Counted from the stretch's first letter, positions 36,081 through 47,223 are shown. The stretch is DNA of 64,000 bases from Bordetella genomosp. 1 (GCF_002261335.1 NZ_NEVL01000004.1:124001-188000), one strand, 5' to 3'. The notes: a model not told the origin generated them from the letters alone. Translations and numbers: made by a program.

Positions 36081-37430
36081 CTAAGCCGAAGGCGTGCTCG
36101 CTGCATCCGCCGGCCGGGACGCGGGCGCCTCGCCCGCCGCACCCGCGCCGCCGCGGAAATGCGGGTGATCCTCGACCCACTCGCTATGGCTTTCGCAGTC
36201 CCAGGCGCGCCGCATGTCGAAGCTCATCGCGGCCAGCATGGTGAGCACCACCACCACGCCGAACGCGGCCGCGCCCGGCGCGGCGCTGATCTGCATCAGG
36301 CCCGGGAAGTCGGCCAGCGCGGCCAGCAGGATGACCACGAACACGTCGAGCATCGACCACTGGCCGATGAACTCGACGAGCTGGTAGAGCCGGGTGCGCT
36401 GGCGCAGATTGGTGGCGCTGCGCTGCTGCGCGGTGAAGGCGAGAAACGCGAGCGACAGGATCTTGGTGAGCGGCACCACCACGCTGGCGACGAACACGAT
36501 CAGCGCGATGTCCCAGCCGCCCGTCTCCCATAGCTCGATCACGCCACCCAGAATCGTGTGCGCGCTGTCGCCGAGCAGCGAACTGATGTTCATGACCGGC
36601 AGCACGTTGGCCGGGATGTAGAACACGGCGGCGGCCAGCAGCAGCGCCCAGGTGCGCGCCAGGTGTTCGGGCTTGCGATAGTGCAGCACCGCGTCGCAGC
36701 GACGGCAGTGGTGCGTGGCCTCGGGGTCTTCGTCGTCGGGCAGCGCCTGGACCTGGCCGCACACGTGGCAGCCGGTCAGCACCGTCTCGCCGCTCATGTC
36801 GGGCACGTGCACCTCGGTGGCGCCCTGCTGCTCGGCCATGCGCCACACCGCGGCGGGCGACAGCCGGCTCAGGATCGTGAGCAACACCGTGAGAAACGCG
36901 AAGGCGATGAGCCCGGCCGCGGGCTTGACCGACGCCATGCCGGCCAGCTTGACCACCGACACGACCACGCCGAGCAGGAACACCGGCACCATGCTCCAGG
37001 GCTTGACCAGCCCCAGCAGCCGCATCACGCCGCGAAAGCCGGGCGCGAGCTGCCCGCGCGACAGGGGCAGCAGCACCCACAGCAACAACAGGATCTGCGC
37101 GAACGGAATGGCGAAGCCGACCGTGCCGGTCATGAGCGCCACGGCCCAGTGGTCCTGGCGCCAGGTGATGACCACGGCATCGAGAAAGGTGGCGTCGCTG
37201 TTCATGCCCTGCACGGACAGCGTGGCCACCGGAAAGACATTGGCCACGCCGAAGGTGATCAGCGTGGCCAGGGCGAGGGCGAGCCAGTTCGCGGGGGTGA
37301 GACCGCTATAGCGCCAGAGGGTGGACTCGCAGCGTGCACAGCTCGCTGCCTCGCGCGGCGACAGCGACTGCCAACGGTAGACGTTGCCGCAGTGTTCGCA
37401 CGAGAGCAGCGAGTGACGTTCGTCGCTCAA
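36081..37430 (-). CDS. pqiA: Paraquat-inducible protein A (PqiA)
   Basis: 449-residue inner-membrane protein with two tandem PqiA domains. Each begins with a zinc-ribbon-like cytoplasmic part (CEHCGNVYRW...CARCESTLWRY; CHVCGQVQ...CRRCDAVLHYR) followed by about four helices. LALALATLITFGVANVFPVATLSVQG and LLLAAAVFYIPANVLPVMNISSLLG are the paired first helices. It works with PqiB in lipid transport across the envelope. It starts 13 nt after the clpA stop, so it is probably co-transcribed with clpA. Confidence 0.95.
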   Translation of the reverse strand: MSDERHSLLSCEHCGNVYRWQSLSPREAASCARCESTLWRYSGLTPANWLALALATLITFGVANVFPVATLSVQGMNSDATFLDAVVITWRQDHWAVALMTGTVGFAIPFAQILLLLWVLLPLSRGQLAPGFRGVMRLLGLVKPWSMVPVFLLGVVVSVVKLAGMASVKPAAGLIAFAFLTVLLTILSRLSPAAVWRMAEQQGATEVHVPDMSGETVLTGCHVCGQVQALPDDEDPEATHHCRRCDAVLHYRKPEHLARTWALLLAAAVFYIPANVLPVMNISSLLGDSAHTILGGVIELWETGGWDIALIVFVASVVVPLTKILSLAFLAFTAQQRSATNLRQRTRLYQLVEFIGQWSMLDVFVVILLAALADFPGLMQISAAPGAAAFGVVVVLTMLAAMSFDMRRAWDCESHSEWVEDHPHFRGGAGAAGEAPASRPADAASTPSA

Positions 37431-37443
37431 TGGGCCGCCCGGT

Positions 37444-39753
37444 TCAATCGACCAGTTCGACTTCCGGCTTGTCGGACGCCTTCGGCGCCGCCTTGTCCGG
37501 CGTGTCGAAGCTCAGCACCACCTTGCCCTCGTCGTCGAGGTCGACGGTGACGTTGCCGCCATCGGCCAGCTTGCCGAACAGCAGCTCGTCGGCCAGCGCG
37601 CGGCGGATGGTGTCCTGGATCAGGCGCTGCATCGGCCGCGCACCCATCAGCGGATCGAAGCCGTTTTTCGCGAGGAAGTCGCGCAGGCCTTCCGTGAACA
37701 CGGCATCGACGCGGCGCTCGTGCAGCTGGTCTTCGAGCTGCATGAGGAACTTGTCGACCACCCGCAGGATGATGTCGCGCGTCAGCGGCGCGAACGGAAT
37801 GATCGCGTCGAGACGGTTGCGGAACTCCGGCGTGAACATGCGCCGGATCTCGGCCATTTCATCGCCGGTGCTGCGGCTGTTGGCGAACCCGATCGACGGA
37901 CGGTTGAGCGTTTCGGCGCCCGCATTGGTCGTCATGATGAGGATGACGTTGCGGAAGTCCGCCTTGCGGCCGTTGTTGTCGGTGAGCGTGCCGTGGTCCA
38001 TGACCTGCAGCAGGATATTGAAGATATCCGGGTGCGCCTTTTCGATTTCATCGAGCAGCAGCACGCAGTGCGGCTGCTTGGTGATGGCCTCGGTGAGGAG
38101 CCCGCCCTGGTCGAAGCCCACGTATCCCGGCGGCGCGCCGATCAGGCGCGAGACGGCATGGCGCTCCATGTATTCGGACATGTCGAAGCGCAGCAGCTCC
38201 ACGCCGAGCGTGAAGGCGAGCTGGCGCGCGACCTCGGTCTTGCCGACGCCGGTGGGACCGGAGAACAGGAAGGCGCCGATCGGCTTGTCGGGCTTGCCCA
38301 GGCCGGAACGCGCCATCTTGATCGACGCGGCGAGCGCCTCGATGGCCTGGTCCTGGCCGAACACGACGGTCTTGAGGTCGCGGTCGAGCGTGGCCAGCTT
38401 GCTGCGATCGTCGTTCGACACGGAGGCCGGCGGGATGCGCGCGATCTTGGACACGATGTGCTCGATCTCGCCCTTGCCGATCACCTTCTTCTGGCGCGAG
38501 CGCGGCAGCAGGCGCTGTGCGGCCCCGGCCTCGTCGATCACGTCGATGGCCTTGTCGGGCAGATGGCGATCGTTGATGTAGCGTGCCGACAGCTCGGCGG
38601 CGGCCGACAGGGCCGCGGCCGAGTAGCGGACGTTGTGGTGCTCTTCGAAGCGGCTCTTGAGGCCGCGCAGGATCTGCACGGTCTGCTCGACCGAGGGCTC
38701 GGGCACGTCGATCTTCTGGAAGCGACGGCTCAGCGCGTGATCCTTCTCGAACACGCCACGGTATTCGGTGTAGGTGGTGGCGCCGATGCACTTGAGCTGG
38801 CCCGAGGACAGGGCCGGCTTGAGCAGGTTGGACGCGTCGAGCGTGCCGCCCGAGGCCGAACCGGCGCCGATCAGCGTGTGGATCTCGTCGATGAACAGGA
38901 TCGCATCGGGATTGCCGCGGATCTGCTTGAGCACGCCCTTCAGGCGCTGTTCGAAGTCGCCGCGGTATTTGGTGCCGGCCAGCAGCGCGCCCATGTCGAG
39001 CGCGAACACCTGGGCCGACTGCAGGATCTCGGGCACCTCGCCGCGCGTGATGCGCCAGGCCAGGCCCTCGGCGATGGCGGTCTTGCCGACGCCCGCCTCG
39101 CCGACCAACAGCGGGTTGTTTTTACGGCGGCGGCACAACACCTGGATCACCCGCTCGACCTCGTGCTCGCGGCCGATCAGCGGATCGATGCGACCCGCCA
39201 GTGCGGCGGCATTGAGATCGGTGGCGTACTGGTCGAGCGGCGACTGGCGCGACTCGCCCTGCTCTTCGCTGCTGGCTTGCTGCTCTTTCTGCACGGCGGA
39301 GGACTCCTCCTGCGGCTGCTTGGTGATGCCATGCGACAGGAAATTGACCACATCCAGGCGCGTGACGCCCTGCTGTTGCAGGTAGTACACGGCATGGGAG
39401 TCTTTCTCGCCGAAGATGGCGACCAGGACGTTGGCCCCGGTGACGGGCTTCTTGCCCGTGCCGCCAGCCGACACATGCATGATCGCGCGCTGAATGACGC
39501 GCTGGAAACCGAGCGTGGGCTGCGTATCGACTTCGGCGCCGCTCGGGATGACCGGGGTATTCTCGGTCACGAACTGACGCAGGTTACGGCGCAAGTCATC
39601 CAGATTGGCGGCGCAGGCGCGCAGCACTTCAACCGCCGAGGCGTTGTCAAGCAACGACAGCAGCAGATGCTCGACGGTAATGAATTCATGCCGGGCCGAG
39701 CGGGCCTCGACAAATGCCATATGCAGGCTGACTTCAAGCTCTTGGGAAATCAC
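37444..39753 (-). CDS. clpA: ATP-dependent Clp protease ATP-binding subunit ClpA
   Basis: 769-residue AAA+ unfoldase that feeds ClpP and receives N-degron substrates from ClpS. The N domain starts [34 protein letters not shown]. Walker A motifs are [16 protein letters not shown] (first ring) and [15 protein letters not shown] (second). Walker B is [19 protein letters not shown], and [17 protein letters not shown] is the second pore loop region. The GTG at 39753 was chosen because GGAGGAAGC lies just upstream and it gives the family N-terminus. ClpS is not adjacent but lies 7.6 kb upstream. Confidence 0.97.
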   Translation of the reverse strand: MISQELEVSLHMAFVEARSARHEFITVEHLLLSLLDNASAVEVLRACAANLDDLRRNLRQFVTENTPVIPSGAEVDTQPTLGFQRVIQRAIMHVSAGGTGKKPVTGANVLVAIFGEKDSHAVYYLQQQGVTRLDVVNFLSHGITKQPQEESSAVQKEQQASSEEQGESRQSPLDQYATDLNAAALAGRIDPLIGREHEVERVIQVLCRRRKNNPLLVGEAGVGKTAIAEGLAWRITRGEVPEILQSAQVFALDMGALLAGTKYRGDFEQRLKGVLKQIRGNPDAILFIDEIHTLIGAGSASGGTLDASNLLKPALSSGQLKCIGATTYTEYRGVFEKDHALSRRFQKIDVPEPSVEQTVQILRGLKSRFEEHHNVRYSAAALSAAAELSARYINDRHLPDKAIDVIDEAGAAQRLLPRSRQKKVIGKGEIEHIVSKIARIPPASVSNDDRSKLATLDRDLKTVVFGQDQAIEALAASIKMARSGLGKPDKPIGAFLFSGPTGVGKTEVARQLAFTLGVELLRFDMSEYMERHAVSRLIGAPPGYVGFDQGGLLTEAITKQPHCVLLLDEIEKAHPDIFNILLQVMDHGTLTDNNGRKADFRNVILIMTTNAGAETLNRPSIGFANSRSTGDEMAEIRRMFTPEFRNRLDAIIPFAPLTRDIILRVVDKFLMQLEDQLHERRVDAVFTEGLRDFLAKNGFDPLMGARPMQRLIQDTIRRALADELLFGKLADGGNVTVDLDDEGKVVLSFDTPDKAAPKASDKPEVELVD

Positions 39754-39808
39754 GCTTCCTCCGTAACGCACCGAAGCGGTCTGGTACACGATTCATATTC
39801 TATGCTGA

Positions 39809-41983
39809 TCAGGGCGTAACGCCAGCGATTTCAAATTCGAGACCGGCATAACGACCCTGCGCATCCATCACGGTCAGCGCATGCCGACCGTTTCGAGTCA
39901 ATGCCAGGGTCTGCTTCGCGTCGGCCCCCGCCTGCCCGTACAACTTGCCATCCAGCAACCACCATACCTGCCCCGACGCCCCCTGCACGCCCACGTCGAT
40001 GCCGACTTCCTGGCTGCCCGGCACCGGCCGCAGGATCGATCCCTGCGCCACGCCCTCGATCCGCAAAGGCCCTTTCGACGTGTCGGCATAACCCGGAAAC
40101 GAGGGCGGCACGGTGTCGTTCAGGGCCCACGCCGCGCGCTGCTGCGGGCAGGTGCCATCGGGCGTATTGCCCAGGCGCCAACCCAGCGGCCAGCAGGTGG
40201 TCACCGCCTTGACCGAGTCGGGCCGCACCCGCGGGCGCGGCGCCCCGGTCGGCAGCGCCGACACGATGTCCTGTAACAACGGCGCGGCGACGTTGGCGCC
40301 GAAGAAACCCGGATTGGGGGTGCCATCGGGCCGGCCGACCCACACGCCGATGGTCCAATGATCCGTCACTCCGACCGACCAGGCGTCGCGAAAACCGAAG
40401 CTGGTGCCTGTTTTCCAGGCCAGCTGGCGACCGGGCGCGCCGGATTGGTACATGGGACGATCGGGATGGCCGCCGGCCTCGAGGATATCGCGCACGATCC
40501 AGGCAGCGCCCGCGCTCATGGCGCGGGTTTCGATGCGAGGCTCGCGCGGCGACAATCGCGGCACGCCGGCCAGCCCGTCGCGGGCGAGGGCGCGGTAGGC
40601 GCCCACCAACTCTTCCAATGTGGTGCCGCCCCCGCCCAAAATCAAGCTCAGGTTGGGTGCGGACCCCGGCGGCATGCGCAAGCGCACGCCGGCCCCCAGC
40701 ATAACCGATGCGAATCGCACGGGTCCGACACGGTCCAGCAGGTCCACCGCGGGCACGTTGAGCGAGCGCTGTAAGGCCTGCGCCACGCTCACCGGGCCGG
40801 AGAATGCGGCCTGGAAATTGCCGGGCGCATAGCCGCCGAACGACATCGGCGTGTCCAGCAGCAGGCTCTCGGAATGGATCAGGCCGTCGTCGAGTGCCAG
40901 CGCATACAAAAAAGGCTTGAGCGTGGAACCGGGCGAGCGCACCCCGCGCACCATATCGACGTGGGCATAGCGGCTGGCATCGGAGAAATCCGCCGAGCCG
41001 GCGTAGGCCTTGATCTCGAGCGTGTCGTTGTCCATCACCAGCACGGCCATCGACACCTTGGGCGGCAAGGCATCGACCCGGTCTTCGAGCATGCGCTCGA
41101 CGGTAGCCTGCAGGTCGGCGTCCAGCGTGGACACCACCACGTCGCGCTGTCCGCGCGGGGCCTGCGCCAGCAGCCGCTGGGCCGCCAGCGGCGCCAGCCA
41201 GCGCGCGCGCAGCGGCGGCGCCACCACGTTCTCGATGCGGGCATCGGCCACGCGCTCGGGCGTCCAGACGCCGCGTTCGGCCATGCGCGCGAGCACCTTG
41301 TCGCGCGCGGCGGCCGCGGCCTGCGGATGACGGTCGGGGCGCAGGCGCGAGGGCGCCTGCGGCAAGGCGGTCAGCAGCGCGGCCTCGGCATCGCTCAGGT
41401 CGGAGGCCGGCTTGCCCAGCCACAGGCGCGAGCCCATTTCCACGCCCTCGACGATGCCGCCCATGGGCGCATGGCTGAGATACAAGGAGAGGATCTCGTC
41501 CTTGCTGTAATGCATCTCGAGCTGGATCGCGCGCCAGACCTGGCGCCACTTGGCGGGCAGATTGCGCGAGGGCTGGCCCGACAGCTCGGGGTCGAGCATG
41601 CGCGCCACCTGCATGGTGAGCGTGGAGCCGCCCGACACGATGCGGCCGTGCGCCACCCACTGCCAGCCGGCGCGCGCCATCGCGGCCGGATTGACGCCGG
41701 GATGCCAGTAGAACCAGCGGTCCTCGTAGGTCAGCAGGGTTTCGAGATAGCGCGGCGAGACCTGGTCGGGCCTGACCGGATAGCGCCACACGCCGTCGCG
41801 GCTGGGATAGTTGCGCAGCGGCGTGCCGTCTTCGGCCACCACCACGCGGGCCCCGCCCTCGCCGAACGGCGGCAGCGGGTCCAGCGTGTCGGCCAGCCAG
41901 AGCGCGGCCGCGGCCACGCCCAACACGGAAAGCGTCCAGACCGCCAGGCGGCGCAGGCGCCGCCTGGAAGCCGGTTGCGGCAT
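39809..41983 (-). CDS. pbpC: Penicillin-binding protein 1C
   Basis: 724-residue class A PBP. A signal anchor (about 10-32) is followed by the glycosyltransferase domain: TYEDRWFYWHPGVN, GGSTLTMQVARML and KWRQVWRAIQLE. The transpeptidase domain has SPGSTLKPFLYALAL (SxxK), QRSLNVPAVD (SxN) and LAWKTGTSFGFRDAW (KTG). A C-terminal BiPBP_C beta domain (about 640-724) is typical of PbpC. Its ATG overlaps the yfhM stop by one base (TAATG). Pairing with YfhM is widespread and suggests joint envelope repair or defence. Confidence 0.96.
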   Translation of the reverse strand: MPQPASRRRLRRLAVWTLSVLGVAAAALWLADTLDPLPPFGEGGARVVVAEDGTPLRNYPSRDGVWRYPVRPDQVSPRYLETLLTYEDRWFYWHPGVNPAAMARAGWQWVAHGRIVSGGSTLTMQVARMLDPELSGQPSRNLPAKWRQVWRAIQLEMHYSKDEILSLYLSHAPMGGIVEGVEMGSRLWLGKPASDLSDAEAALLTALPQAPSRLRPDRHPQAAAAARDKVLARMAERGVWTPERVADARIENVVAPPLRARWLAPLAAQRLLAQAPRGQRDVVVSTLDADLQATVERMLEDRVDALPPKVSMAVLVMDNDTLEIKAYAGSADFSDASRYAHVDMVRGVRSPGSTLKPFLYALALDDGLIHSESLLLDTPMSFGGYAPGNFQAAFSGPVSVAQALQRSLNVPAVDLLDRVGPVRFASVMLGAGVRLRMPPGSAPNLSLILGGGGTTLEELVGAYRALARDGLAGVPRLSPREPRIETRAMSAGAAWIVRDILEAGGHPDRPMYQSGAPGRQLAWKTGTSFGFRDAWSVGVTDHWTIGVWVGRPDGTPNPGFFGANVAAPLLQDIVSALPTGAPRPRVRPDSVKAVTTCWPLGWRLGNTPDGTCPQQRAAWALNDTVPPSFPGYADTSKGPLRIEGVAQGSILRPVPGSQEVGIDVGVQGASGQVWWLLDGKLYGQAGADAKQTLALTRNGRHALTVMDAQGRYAGLEFEIAGVTP

Positions 41984-44900
41984 TACGGACGCTTCGCGCC
42001 CCGATCGCGGATCTCGACCGTGCTCCATTGCTCACCCACACCGCGGATCTCGGGGCGATACATGTCTTCGGCGACGGTGGCCGGGACGCTGTAACGGCCC
42101 GGGCTCACTACGCGCGCCATATAGAAGATATCGACCTTGCCACGACCCAGCGTGGCGGCGGCCACGTAGCGGTCGTCGCGGAACTCGCGATGCTTGAGAT
42201 TGGCGTTGGCCATGGCGTCCGCCACCCGCACCTTGCCGATCTGCCACTCGCGCATGTCCGGGCTTTGCGACAGGTTGAGGTTTTCCACCTCGATGCCGGC
42301 CGGCACGCGGTCGACGATCAGCGCATCCGGGATGTACTGATTGGCATCTGCCTGGATCCACACCACCAGCATGTCGCCGGTCTGCAGCGTGCCGCCATCC
42401 CACGGACGGCCGTCCGGGTAGTACCAGCCGCGACGCACGCGGATGGTGTCGCTGCGCGGCGCGGGTGCCGCCATCGGCGTGCCCTGCACGTCGAACTCGA
42501 CGAACAGCGACTGGCTGCCGTTGTTGCGCAGCTGCAGCAGGCCCGCCTCGTCGCGCGTGACCGGAACGGTCAGGTCGGACTTGCCGGAGAGATTGCGCAC
42601 GCCGGCCGCGCCGCTCTGGATCATGGCTTCCCACGGCGTGCCGCGGTCGCCGCCGATGGCCTTGGCCGCCAGCACCAGCGACATCTGCTCCTGCGTCGAC
42701 AGATAGCTGCGGCTGCCGAGGCGGCCATTGAGCTGGTCGAGCAGCGGCGCCGGGTCCACGCCGGTCAGGCCGTACTGGTTGATCAGCGCATACGACAGCG
42801 CATAGTCGCGCACCGCGCTGCCGTAGTCGCCGAGCCAATCGTCATACGAGGTGTTGCGGCGGGCAAAACCGTACGGACGCGACATGGCCTGCGTCAGCGC
42901 GGTCTTCATGCGGCCTTCGTCGCCCAGCAGCTTGAACGCCACGGCCAGTTGCACCAGGGGCAGCGGCGAGCGCACGCGGTCCTGGTAGTTGTCGTAGAGC
43001 TGGCGCACGGTGGACAGCGGCGCCTTGCCGTCGCGCGCCAGCACCAGGGCGGCGGTGGCGAGCCCGGCGAAGCGGCGATGATCCTCGCGCAGCACCTCGA
43101 CGTTGACGCCGTCGTAGCGGCCGGTCTCGACCGCCTGGCGCTGATTGGCCGACCAGGTGCCGAAGTTGCGCGAGGTCTGCTGCAGTTGCTCAAGCAACCA
43201 GCTGCGCGGACGCTCGATGCCGGAATCGGGCACGCTGAATCCGGCGTCGCGCGCATCCTGCATGAATCCCACCGCATAAGCGGTGAGCCAAGTATCGCGC
43301 GCCGAGGTGCCACCGCCCCACAGCGAGTAGGCGCCATTGGCATTGCGCATGCCCGACAGGCGCGCCATCGCGGCGTCCACGCGCTTCTGGCGCTCTTCGA
43401 CGGAGTACACCTTCAGGCCGAAGCGCTTGGCGTTGGTCTCGTCCATCACGACCCACGGCATGGCGCTGCTGATGGTCTGCTCGGTGCAGCCGTACGGGTA
43501 GTTGAGCAGGCCCTCGACCATGCGATTGACGTTGATCGGCGGACGGTTCGACAGCGTCATCGACATCGTGACCGAATCCGGGAAGTAGCCGGTGGTCCAG
43601 TCGGTCGGCGCGTTCCAGGTCTCGCCCGGATTCAGGCGCACGCGGCGCACGCGGCGCTCGGCGGCGTAGGCGGGCTGCACCTGCAGCACCGACTCGCGCA
43701 CGATGTGCACCGGCTTGCTGCCGCCCTCGCCGTCCACGGTCAGGCGCATGAGGCCCAGGCCATAGGAGCCGGTGGTGGTGGCGACGAAGCGCAGCGTGGT
43801 GCGCTGCTTGTCCTTCAGCGTGACGGTACGGGTGCTGTCGGCGATGGCGAGCGGATCGAGCGCCTGCAGCTTGACCGTGATCTTCTGCGGCGCGCCGCTC
43901 AGGTTGGTCAGGTCGAGCGCCACCGCGGCCTGGTCGCCCGGTGTGATGAAGCGCGGCGTGTTGAGCTCGGCCACGATCGGCGCGGCCACGACCATCTCGG
44001 CCTCGGCGTTGCCGTACTGCTCGTCGGTGAAGGCCACGGCCATCAGGCGCAGCGTGCCGTTGAAGTCGGGCAGGTCGAGCGGAATCTCGGCCTCGCCCTG
44101 GTCATTGAGCTTGACCACGCCGGAGAACAGGTCCACCAGCTTGACCTTCTTGGGCAGGCTGCGGCTGTCGCCGCGCATGGCGGCGTCGCCGCCCCACTTC
44201 AGCTTGCCCTGCGTGCCGTCCATCTTCTCGATCAGCTTGCCGTACATGTCGAGCAGCTCGGGCGCATAGCGATGCTTGCCGAAATAGAAGTCGAGCGGAT
44301 CGGGCGTCGGGTACTGATTGATGTTGAGAATGCCCACGTCGACTGCGGACAGCGTGACGTGCGCGGTCTTGGCGCGCGCGCCCTCGACCTTCACCTTGAC
44401 CGGCACCTTCTGTTCGGGCTCGGTCTTGGCCGGGGCCGTGATCGACACCTTCAGCTGGCGGTCTGCGCTTTCGATGGGCAGGTACACCAGGCCCAGCGCG
44501 CGCGCCGGCGTGACGCGGTCGCCCTGGCTGCCCGGCCGGAACACGGTGGCCGAGACATACAGATCATGGCGCTTCCAGCTGGCGTCGACCGGGATCTCGA
44601 TCTCGCTGCCGGCGGCCTTCACGGCCACCCACTTCGACCACAGCATGCGGTCGCCTTCGACCGTGACGAGGGCCTGGCCGTCGTGCGGCGGCGTGAGCGT
44701 GAGCTTGACCGAGCCGCCCGGCTTGGCCGGCACGTCGGAGAGCTTCATCTGGACGCGGTCGGGACGATTGCCCATCGCATCGGCATCCTGCGCGCCCCAG
44801 CCGGCGTAGAAGCGGTAGCGCAGCGTCTCGCCGGTATCGGGATCGCTCACTTCCAGGCGGTAGCGGCCATACTTGACCGGCAGCGACAGCGGCGTGCGCT

Positions 44901-47223
44901 CGCCCACGTCGAGCACGCGCGAGTCCAGCAGCTCCTCGATCTCGGTGTAGCCGCTGTGCCAGCCGCGCTGGTCGTCGAAGCGCCAGTAATACTGGCGCGA
45001 CTCGCGGAACAGGCGCAGTTGCGCGCCCTTCACCGGCACGGCCTCGCCCTTGTTGTTGGCGCGCAGCAGCTCGAACCCGGCGACCGCGCCTTCGCGCGCC
45101 ACGTCGTTGTCGAACAGCGGACGCACGCCGATCAGGATGTCGGCGGGCCAGACGCTGCGCTCGATCGAGCGCACCACCGGGCGGCCGCCCGATTCCAGCA
45201 GGCTGGCCGACACGCGCACCTTCATGGGCGAACGCACGCCCGAGGTGAGCGGATCCACGTCCAGCGTGGCGTGACCCTTCTCGTCGAGTTCGGCTTCCGG
45301 CAGTTCCTGGAACGCGCGGCGGGTGTCATCGTCGGAGTCGCCGAAGATGAAGCCGGGCCATTGCTTGGCCAGCGGCTGGCGGTCGCGCTTGAGCTGCAGG
45401 CTCGACAGCAGGCGGTTGCCCGCGGCCGGCGCGCCGTACAGATAGTCGCCCTGCACGTCGATGTTCCACTGCTCGTCGGCGCCCAGCACCGGCTGGTCGG
45501 ACTCGAGCGTGAGCTTCATGCGTTCGGGCAGGAACTCCTCGACCTGGAATTTCCACGAGGCATCGGCCAGGCGCGAGGCCGGGTCGACACGCAGTTCCAG
45601 CATCCAGGTGCCGGTCTGCGCATCGGCCGGCAGATCGATCGCCTGCTCGATGTAGTTGGGGTTGTCCTTCGCGGACTGCCACAGCGTGCTGCGCACCACG
45701 CGGCCGTCCGGGCGCTTGATGGTGGCGGTCAGCGGCGCGGCCTTCAGCGGGCGGCCATCCGGATCGCGCGGCAGCACCGACACGTGGAAGCTCTCGCCCG
45801 GGCGATACAGGTTGCGGCCGGCGTAGACGAACAGGTTGTTGTTGCGCGACGGATGACCGCCGATGTCGAACTCGGACAGGTCCAGCGCGGGCTCGCCCAG
45901 CGCCAGCACAGTCATTTCCTTGCCGCGCAGCGCGCGCAGCACGCGCGCGTTGCCGTGGTCGCCGTCGAAGCGCACGTGGCCGCCGGCGTCGGAGGTGGCC
46001 TTGGCCAGCGCCTTGCCGTTGGCGTCCACGAGCTCCACCTGCACGCCGTTCTGCTGCTCGCCGCTCTTGAGCGAGACGACATAGGCCTCGGTGCGGTCCG
46101 GATAGCGGCGCGCGTGCAGGCCGATGTCGCTCACATAGAAATACGTGACCTGGTATTCATAGCGGAAGCGGCCGGGCTGGCTCATCACCGCCACATAGAT
46201 GCCGGGCTCCTGCAGTTCCTTGATGGTCTCGACGGGCAGGAAGGTCACGTGACGGCGGTTGGGCTTGTCGTCGGTGACGAAGCGGCCCTGGTACACGCTC
46301 GAGGTGAGCTTGTTCAGGCGGTCGAGGTCCCAGTTGCTGACCAGGCCCTTGAGGCTGCGGTTGTCGGAATAGCGCCACTCGTCTTCGCTGTCGTATTCGC
46401 CCCCCTCATCGCCGTCATCGTCGCTGGCGCTGCTGGTGTTGCGGCCGACGCCGAGCACGGTGTCGAAGAATTCCGGCACGCGCTGCGGTTCGACGCGCAG
46501 GAACTGCACGTCGACTTCGGGCATGTTGACCGTGGTCACCGGCAGGCCGCCGTTCTGGCCGGCCGGCAGCACCACGCCGCGGCTGGCGAAGAAGAATGAC
46601 GGCGGCATGGCTTCGGTCGGCACGTCGCACAGGATCGTCTCGCCGAGCTTGGCATCGTTGGCGGCCAGATTGCCGGCCACGCGCACGGCGTAGTTGCGCA
46701 GGGGCTGCACGTAGGGGAAGTACGCCACCCGCGGGTTGTCGCCGATCACCCAGCTGCCCTCGACCGCCTTGCCCTTGGGCAGGGTGTCGCCGGCACGCAC
46801 GTTGCCGGGCTGGTTCGAGGCGCCGGCGGCCTTGGCCGGCGCGTCGTCGGGGTTGGCCTTGGCGGCGCCGCTGTCGACCACCTGCACGAATTCGTTGAGC
46901 GTCGTCTTGCGATCGAGCGGCTGCGTGAAGGTCACGGCCAGCGCGAGCGTGTCGTTGAACTGGCGCGCCTGGCAGGAAAGCACCGCGAACGGGTCGGGCT
47001 TGCCGATATTGGCCTGCGCGGCAGGCGCGGCATCCGGCTTGGCGCCGCCAGACGCGGCCTGGCCCGCGGCGGGCGCGCTCGCCGGCGTCGACACCGCCGG
47101 CGCTCCCGCTCCCGGTGCGGGTTCGGACTTCTGCTGTCCGAACCACCATCCCAACCCCAGGGCCGCCGCAGCGACCACCACCGCACCGACCGCAATTGCG
47201 GTCTTATTGTTCTTTCCACTCAC
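41983..47223 (-). CDS. yfhM: Bacterial alpha-2-macroglobulin (YfhM-like) with thioester
   Basis: 1746-residue periplasmic protease trap. MG domains precede a thioester motif, NYPYGCTEQ, with Cys1246 and Gln1249, in the TED domain (about 1225-1510). GLSVQG-like bait sequence is not evident; the central DSRSLPKKVKLVDLFSGVVK region precedes the A2M domain. The N-terminus is an uncleaved membrane anchor (TAIAVGAVVVAAAALGLGWWF) without a lipobox, unlike the E. coli lipoprotein. An acidic run SSASDDDGDEGGEYDSEDE (about 269-287) is unusual. GTG start with GAGG upstream. It forms an overlapping pair with pbpC. Confidence 0.94.
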   Translation of the reverse strand: MSGKNNKTAIAVGAVVVAAAALGLGWWFGQQKSEPAPGAGAPAVSTPASAPAAGQAASGGAKPDAAPAAQANIGKPDPFAVLSCQARQFNDTLALAVTFTQPLDRKTTLNEFVQVVDSGAAKANPDDAPAKAAGASNQPGNVRAGDTLPKGKAVEGSWVIGDNPRVAYFPYVQPLRNYAVRVAGNLAANDAKLGETILCDVPTEAMPPSFFFASRGVVLPAGQNGGLPVTTVNMPEVDVQFLRVEPQRVPEFFDTVLGVGRNTSSASDDDGDEGGEYDSEDEWRYSDNRSLKGLVSNWDLDRLNKLTSSVYQGRFVTDDKPNRRHVTFLPVETIKELQEPGIYVAVMSQPGRFRYEYQVTYFYVSDIGLHARRYPDRTEAYVVSLKSGEQQNGVQVELVDANGKALAKATSDAGGHVRFDGDHGNARVLRALRGKEMTVLALGEPALDLSEFDIGGHPSRNNNLFVYAGRNLYRPGESFHVSVLPRDPDGRPLKAAPLTATIKRPDGRVVRSTLWQSAKDNPNYIEQAIDLPADAQTGTWMLELRVDPASRLADASWKFQVEEFLPERMKLTLESDQPVLGADEQWNIDVQGDYLYGAPAAGNRLLSSLQLKRDRQPLAKQWPGFIFGDSDDDTRRAFQELPEAELDEKGHATLDVDPLTSGVRSPMKVRVSASLLESGGRPVVRSIERSVWPADILIGVRPLFDNDVAREGAVAGFELLRANNKGEAVPVKGAQLRLFRESRQYYWRFDDQRGWHSGYTEIEELLDSRVLDVGERTPLSLPVKYGRYRLEVSDPDTGETLRYRFYAGWGAQDADAMGNRPDRVQMKLSDVPAKPGGSVKLTLTPPHDGQALVTVEGDRMLWSKWVAVKAAGSEIEIPVDASWKRHDLYVSATVFRPGSQGDRVTPARALGLVYLPIESADRQLKVSITAPAKTEPEQKVPVKVKVEGARAKTAHVTLSAVDVGILNINQYPTPDPLDFYFGKHRYAPELLDMYGKLIEKMDGTQGKLKWGGDAAMRGDSRSLPKKVKLVDLFSGVVKLNDQGEAEIPLDLPDFNGTLRLMAVAFTDEQYGNAEAEMVVAAPIVAELNTPRFITPGDQAAVALDLTNLSGAPQKITVKLQALDPLAIADSTRTVTLKDKQRTTLRFVATTTGSYGLGLMRLTVDGEGGSKPVHIVRESVLQVQPAYAAERRVRRVRLNPGETWNAPTDWTTGYFPDSVTMSMTLSNRPPINVNRMVEGLLNYPYGCTEQTISSAMPWVVMDETNAKRFGLKVYSVEERQKRVDAAMARLSGMRNANGAYSLWGGGTSARDTWLTAYAVGFMQDARDAGFSVPDSGIERPRSWLLEQLQQTSRNFGTWSANQRQAVETGRYDGVNVEVLREDHRRFAGLATAALVLARDGKAPLSTVRQLYDNYQDRVRSPLPLVQLAVAFKLLGDEGRMKTALTQAMSRPYGFARRNTSYDDWLGDYGSAVRDYALSYALINQYGLTGVDPAPLLDQLNGRLGSRSYLSTQEQMSLVLAAKAIGGDRGTPWEAMIQSGAAGVRNLSGKSDLTVPVTRDEAGLLQLRNNGSQSLFVEFDVQGTPMAAPAPRSDTIRVRRGWYYPDGRPWDGGTLQTGDMLVVWIQADANQYIPDALIVDRVPAGIEVENLNLSQSPDMREWQIGKVRVADAMANANLKHREFRDDRYVAAATLGRGKVDIFYMARVVSPGRYSVPATVAEDMYRPEIRGVGEQWSTVEIRDRGAKRP

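Noticed and set aside
42028-46599. 1523-codon open frame antisense to yfhM
   Set aside because: The protein is Arg/His/Gln/Gly-rich with no recognisable domain, and mirrors a gene with high G/C third positions. The sense strand encodes an intact alpha-2-macroglobulin.
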